From assembly GCF_021130785.1 (NCBI RefSeq), contig NC_060214.1, positions 7,875,001-7,939,000 on the forward strand: 64,000 bases of DNA, written 5' to 3'. The notes beneath the pieces were generated by a model. That model was not told where the DNA came from, did not search any database, and saw nothing but the letters and a program-made list of their open reading frames with translations. The number at the start of each line of letters is the position of its first letter. Within the stretch, counting starts at the first letter, position 1. The position numbers and the translations under genes were made by a program. Below, in pieces: positions 60,430 through 64,000 of this stretch. This DNA is from Homalodisca vitripennis (taxonomy: Eukaryota > Arthropoda > Insecta > Hemiptera > Cicadellidae).

Positions 60430-60845
60430 CCAAGGAATATCAAAGTTAAAGTAAAATTGTTTATTGCAAAATCATGTTAATTTGTATAGCAAACGTCTAG
60501 AAATTTGAATTAAAATAATGTTGTCATTTATACCACAATATACATACAGTTTTTGCAGTCTTTTAGTCTTATTCATATGCCAATTCTATCCACTTCCAAC
60601 GTTGGAGTCAATCTTGTAAATGATCGGTCTCCCAGTTGTGTGCCAGAAATTCGCCGACATTATAAAATGCCTTTGACGCTAAAAGGCGTTTGAGGCGAAT
60701 CTTTAACGCTTTGGGCGTTGGGGCACTTTTGATGGAATGTGGCAATCTGTTGAGTAAATGAACACCAGCCTGTGAGGGCAAGTGATCATAAGCAACCGTT
60801 CTGTGCCTTTCAGTTCGGTAGCTGTCTCTACCTCTAGTCTAATAC
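60430..60845 (-). mobile_element. 3' end of a non-LTR retrotransposon (reversed)
   Basis: The minus strand encodes YRTERHRTVAYDHLPSQAG, LLNRLPHSIKSAPTPKALKI and FYNVGEFLAHNWETDHLQD, then a stop. 'LNRLP.SIK.AP..KALK.RLK..L....FY...EFL' is the usual C-terminus of an insect LINE reverse transcriptase. The 3' UTR follows toward lower coordinates and ends near 'tgcaataaacaattttac' (about 60455). 5'-truncated, and a different family from the elements at 985 and 7540. Confidence 0.65.
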
Positions 60846-60896
60846 TCATGTATGTCTCGGCCCCTTATCTAAGGGCACATCTTGACCTACAGAACA

Positions 60897-61880
60897 GAAG
60901 TGTAGAGACTCGCCAGAGTCAGCAATAACTTTTGGTACAAATGTGATAGAGGCTAGAAACTGAGTACACAGTTTCCTCATGGCCCAAGGAATATCTATTG
61001 GTTTTAAGATCAACAGATCAAAATATGGCAGTCCATCTGTTTTTGCAATAACTTTTGATATAAAGATCATGGAACCTTAAAACTTAGTGCACAGTTTCCT
61101 CTCGGTCCAAGAAATATCTATTGGGTTTAAGATCAATAGATCATATGGCAGTCCATCCGTTTTTTTCCAATAACTTTTGATATAAAGATCATGGAGCCTT
61201 AAAGCTTTGTGCACAGTTTCCTCTCGGTCCAAGAAATATCTATTGGTTTTAAGATCAACAGATCAAATTGGCAGTCCATCTGTTTTTGCAATAACTTTTG
61301 ATATAAAGATCATGGAACCTTAAAACTTAGTGCACAGTTTCCTCTCGGTCCAAGAAATATCTATTGGGTTTAAGATCAACAGATCATATGGCAGTCCATC
61401 CGTTTTTTCCACAATAACTTTTGCTACTCCTAAAAAGGTCATAGAGGCTTGATACTTTGTACACAGTTTCCTCTCGGTCCAAGAAATATCTATTGGGTTT
61501 AAGATCAATAGATCATATGGCAGTCCATCCGTTTTTCCACAATAACTTTTGCTACTCGTATAAAGGTCATAGAGGCTAGATACTTTGTACACAGTTTCCT
61601 CTCGGTCCAAAGAATTGGTTTTAGGATCAACAGATCAAATGGCAGTCCATCTGCTTTTGCAACAACTTTTGATAGAAAGGTCATACAGACATGCAACTTG
61701 TACGTAGGTTCCTCGTAAACCCAGAAAGAAATAATCTGTTGATTTTAGATTAAAAAGATCAAATTGCTGACTCTGCGATAGCTTTTTATAGAAAGGCCAC
61801 AAAGATTTGAAAATTGGTACGTAGGTTCCTTATTGTGCAAGAAATCTATTTATTTTAGGATCGAAAAGACAACTGGCAAT
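60897..61880. repeat. ~121-bp tandem array, about seven copies
   Basis: 'cagtccatc' recurs at 61029, 61149, 61272, 61392, 61521 and 61642. Other unit words are 'gcacagtttcctctcggtcc', 'aagaaatatctattgg' and 'aataacttttgatataaag'. Copies decay toward 61880. The open minus frames (up to 96 codons) are artefacts of the repeat. Confidence 0.88.
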
Positions 61881-62039
61881 CGGTTTGTGTGTGCCTTTGT
61901 TAAAAAGGTCTTAAAATTGTAAATTTGCTACATCCCTCTTGGTGCATGGATGAACTTTATCGGTTTTAGAGTCAAAATGTTAAATTTCAATCCGTGTCAA
62001 AAGCCAATGTGTGACGTTCTGTTGGATCCTTCGATACAT

Positions 62040-62813
62040 GAAATATCTCTCATTACATTCCCCTCTGCGTTATGTTTGTGGTAGAACAAAGAAACTTTCG
62101 TGGTGCAATGAAAGCTGAGATAAGACTACAGCACGCTAAAGACGTCAGAGTGACTAAGACAAGATCTGCAAGAAGAGAGCTGCTCTGCTGCTGTGTGTCA
62201 ACAACTTATTTCCGTATTCTAGTCAACACGAAATATCGCTCATTGCATTCCCCTCTGCGTTATGTTTGTGGTAGAACAAAGAAACTTTCGTGGTGCAATG
62301 AAAGCTGAGATAAGACTACAGCACGCTAAAGACGTCAGAGTGACTAAGACAAGATCTGCACGAAGAGAGCTGCTCTGCTGCTGTGTGTCAACAACTTATT
62401 TCCGTATTCCCAGTCAACACGAAATATCTCTCATTACATTCCCCTCTGCGCTATGTTTGTGGTGGAACAAAGAAACTTTCGTGGTGCAATGAAAGCTGAG
62501 ATAAGACTACAGCACGCTAAAGACGTCAGAGTGACTAAGACAAGATCTGCAAGAAGAGAGCTGCTCTGCTGCTGTGTGTCAACAACTTATTTCCGTATTC
62601 CCAGTCAACACGAAATATCTCTCATTACATTCCCCTCTGCGCTATGTTTGTGGTGGAACAAAGAAACTTTCGTGGTGCAATGAAAGCTGAGATAAGACTA
62701 CAGCACGCTAAAGACGTCAGAGTGACTAAGACAAGATCTGCATGAAGAGAGCTGCTCTGCTGCTGTGTGTCAACAACTTATTTCCGTATTCCCAGTCAAC
62801 ACGAAATATCGCT
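62040..62813. repeat. 191-bp tandem array, four near-identical copies
   Basis: Copies begin at 62040, 62230, 62421 and 62612, and a fifth is cut off after 62803. Unit words are 'gaaatatctctcattacatt', 'cccctctgcgttatgtttgt' and 'agaagagagctgctctgctg'. Copies differ at very few positions. The repeated 76-78-codon ORFs overlap the unit, whose length is not a multiple of three, so they are not treated as genes. Confidence 0.93.
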
Positions 62814-64000
62814 CTTTGAGTCCGTATGCGAAGTTCAGAGATTGTACATTGAATGAGGCTACTTCGTATGTTTCTGAGCATTGTCTGAATAGATTATTAG
62901 AATTTAGAACTTGCTTGTTGGACTACTTGAGTTATTATTGAGCCTTATCTTCTCATATGAGTAAATTGTAGCCAGCGTTAATTTACCTTATACTAGATAA
63001 TATGAGATTATGTTAAAGACTAATTAATCCTAAACTTCTATCTATAAATAATGTTAATCTTTTAATGTATCTCAAAGAATTTATCCGTTTCTCGTTTTCA
63101 ATTTATAAAAATCGATAGCCTACTTTGTTTGGAAAATGAGAGATAAAATCAAAAGCACGTGTAAATTTCAAGTTGAAAACGTCAATTGTTTTCTTATTTA
63201 GGAATGGAATTTATAGCAATTTAGTGCAGAGTGTTAATTCAATTTGGCTTTATGGGTTGTAAAATCCTGAATAGCTTAGAGCCAAATTGCATTGTATCGG
63301 CACATAGCCTAGCTTTTCGTGAACCTTTTTTGTATTTCGAACCCCACATAGAAGAATACCTGAATACACTTTACCTTTTGCTTTTGCATTTTGAGCAGTG
63401 TGTAGAATGCCTGGTTTCACATATTGACAGTGAAATATTCAATTCATAATAACATTGAATTAGAAATCTCCAAGATGTAGCAAGTGGTTTTAATTATAAT
63501 AGAGTATGACAACAGTTTAACCCACATTATCCTACTGGTACCTGTACCGGGTGTCTTAAAAGTCCCTCCCCCCTTATCAACTTTCTTATGAATAGTGATT
63601 TACTTTAGTGGGTGTTTATATGACACCTCTTGCAAGTGATACCTCATTTTAAAGGTATTATAAAAAGAAGAAAAATGGTACTCTTCAAATCTGGTGGCCA
63701 ATTAAACTTTGAAATTTTGATAAAAGCCCCACAGTTTAAGTTACATTTTAAGTTATCGTAAGGCAGATAAAATATTCACTTACTAGTTATTTTGAGAACT
63801 TAGGACACAAAATCATACAGCAAATTATTACAAGAATCAACAAACATCAACAACCATGATTAGTATAGCATTTATTAGGTTATGTTTTGTCTGACCGAGG
63901 CCCATTAAGAAGTCCTTGGAATGCCACCAATAGCTGGTTTTGCCATGTTATCTATTATTGTATACCAGTTAGTATGTGAAACACATTCAGTCCAACCACT
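62814..64000. other. Right-edge region
   Basis: AT-rich. 63548-63720 contains 'accgggtgtcttaaaagtcc' and 'ggtggccaattaaactttga', distantly like the foldback family at 23.4 and 57.4 kb. No gene recognised. Confidence 0.35.

Noticed and set aside
61320..61696. Repetitive minus-strand ORFs (96 and 63 codons)
   Set aside because: Artefacts of the 121-bp tandem array.
62072..62683. Three near-identical 76-78-codon ORFs
   Set aside because: They overlap and repeat with a 191-bp satellite unit, and each ORF runs out of one unit into the next in a shifted frame.

Overview
This window is AT-rich, intron- and repeat-dominated nuclear DNA of an insect. A hemipteran is my best guess, from the style of the retroelements, the frequent 'taggcctac' strings and a 5S-derived SINE, but this is inference only. 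There are no bacterial-style genes and no long single-exon genes.

The one host gene I can support lies on the minus strand and fills most of the window. Seven coding exons join with consensus splice sites and matching phases: 53958-54068 (start codon), 27411-27495, 12791-12890, 6503-6698, 6017-6215, 4662-4780 and 342-487. The gene continues past the left edge. The predicted protein has a short N-terminus, an 'IYRPPSVR' segment, a PAM2-like poly(A)-binding-protein interaction motif, a Met/Gln/Pro-rich linker, a basic-serine segment and the start of an MIF4G domain. It is a translation-initiation adaptor of the CTIF / PAIP1 / MIF4GD kind. The last visible exon carries a one-base frame break inside the MIF4G domain, which is either an assembly indel or a real lesion.

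The introns (26.5, 14.5, 6.1, 0.3, 1.2 and 4.2 kb) are packed with mobile and tandem DNA. Intron 6 holds a 5'-truncated non-LTR element (985-2345). Intron 3 holds a second, frameshifted one (7540-9864) and a reversed remnant near 10.7 kb. Intron 2 holds a minisatellite 10 bp from an exon, a pair of TTAA-flanked piggyBac-type elements (17833-19051, 20186-21065), a foldback element (23447-24227) and a hAT-like element with an 8-bp target duplication (26116-27149). Intron 1 holds a 157-bp array, a 3.1-kb element built of 46-bp repeats (32124-35260), a 24-copy array (36840-38222), 110-bp and 83-bp arrays, a near-perfect 183-bp palindrome (40706-41151), a 5S rRNA-derived SINE (~50145), a hAT-type MITE with perfect target duplication (51131-51503), a foldback MITE (52003-52398) and a 15-bp array beside exon 1.

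Upstream of the gene (54.1-64 kb) I see no further gene. This part holds nested MITEs, a possible transposase zinc-finger fragment, a piggyBac-type element with internal repeats (58469-60021), a reversed LINE tail (~60430-60840) and 121-bp and 191-bp tandem arrays. Several CpG-rich islets inside the gene's introns (12.1, 16.5, 27.2, 42.8 and 51.7 kb) are candidate alternative promoters or buried exons.
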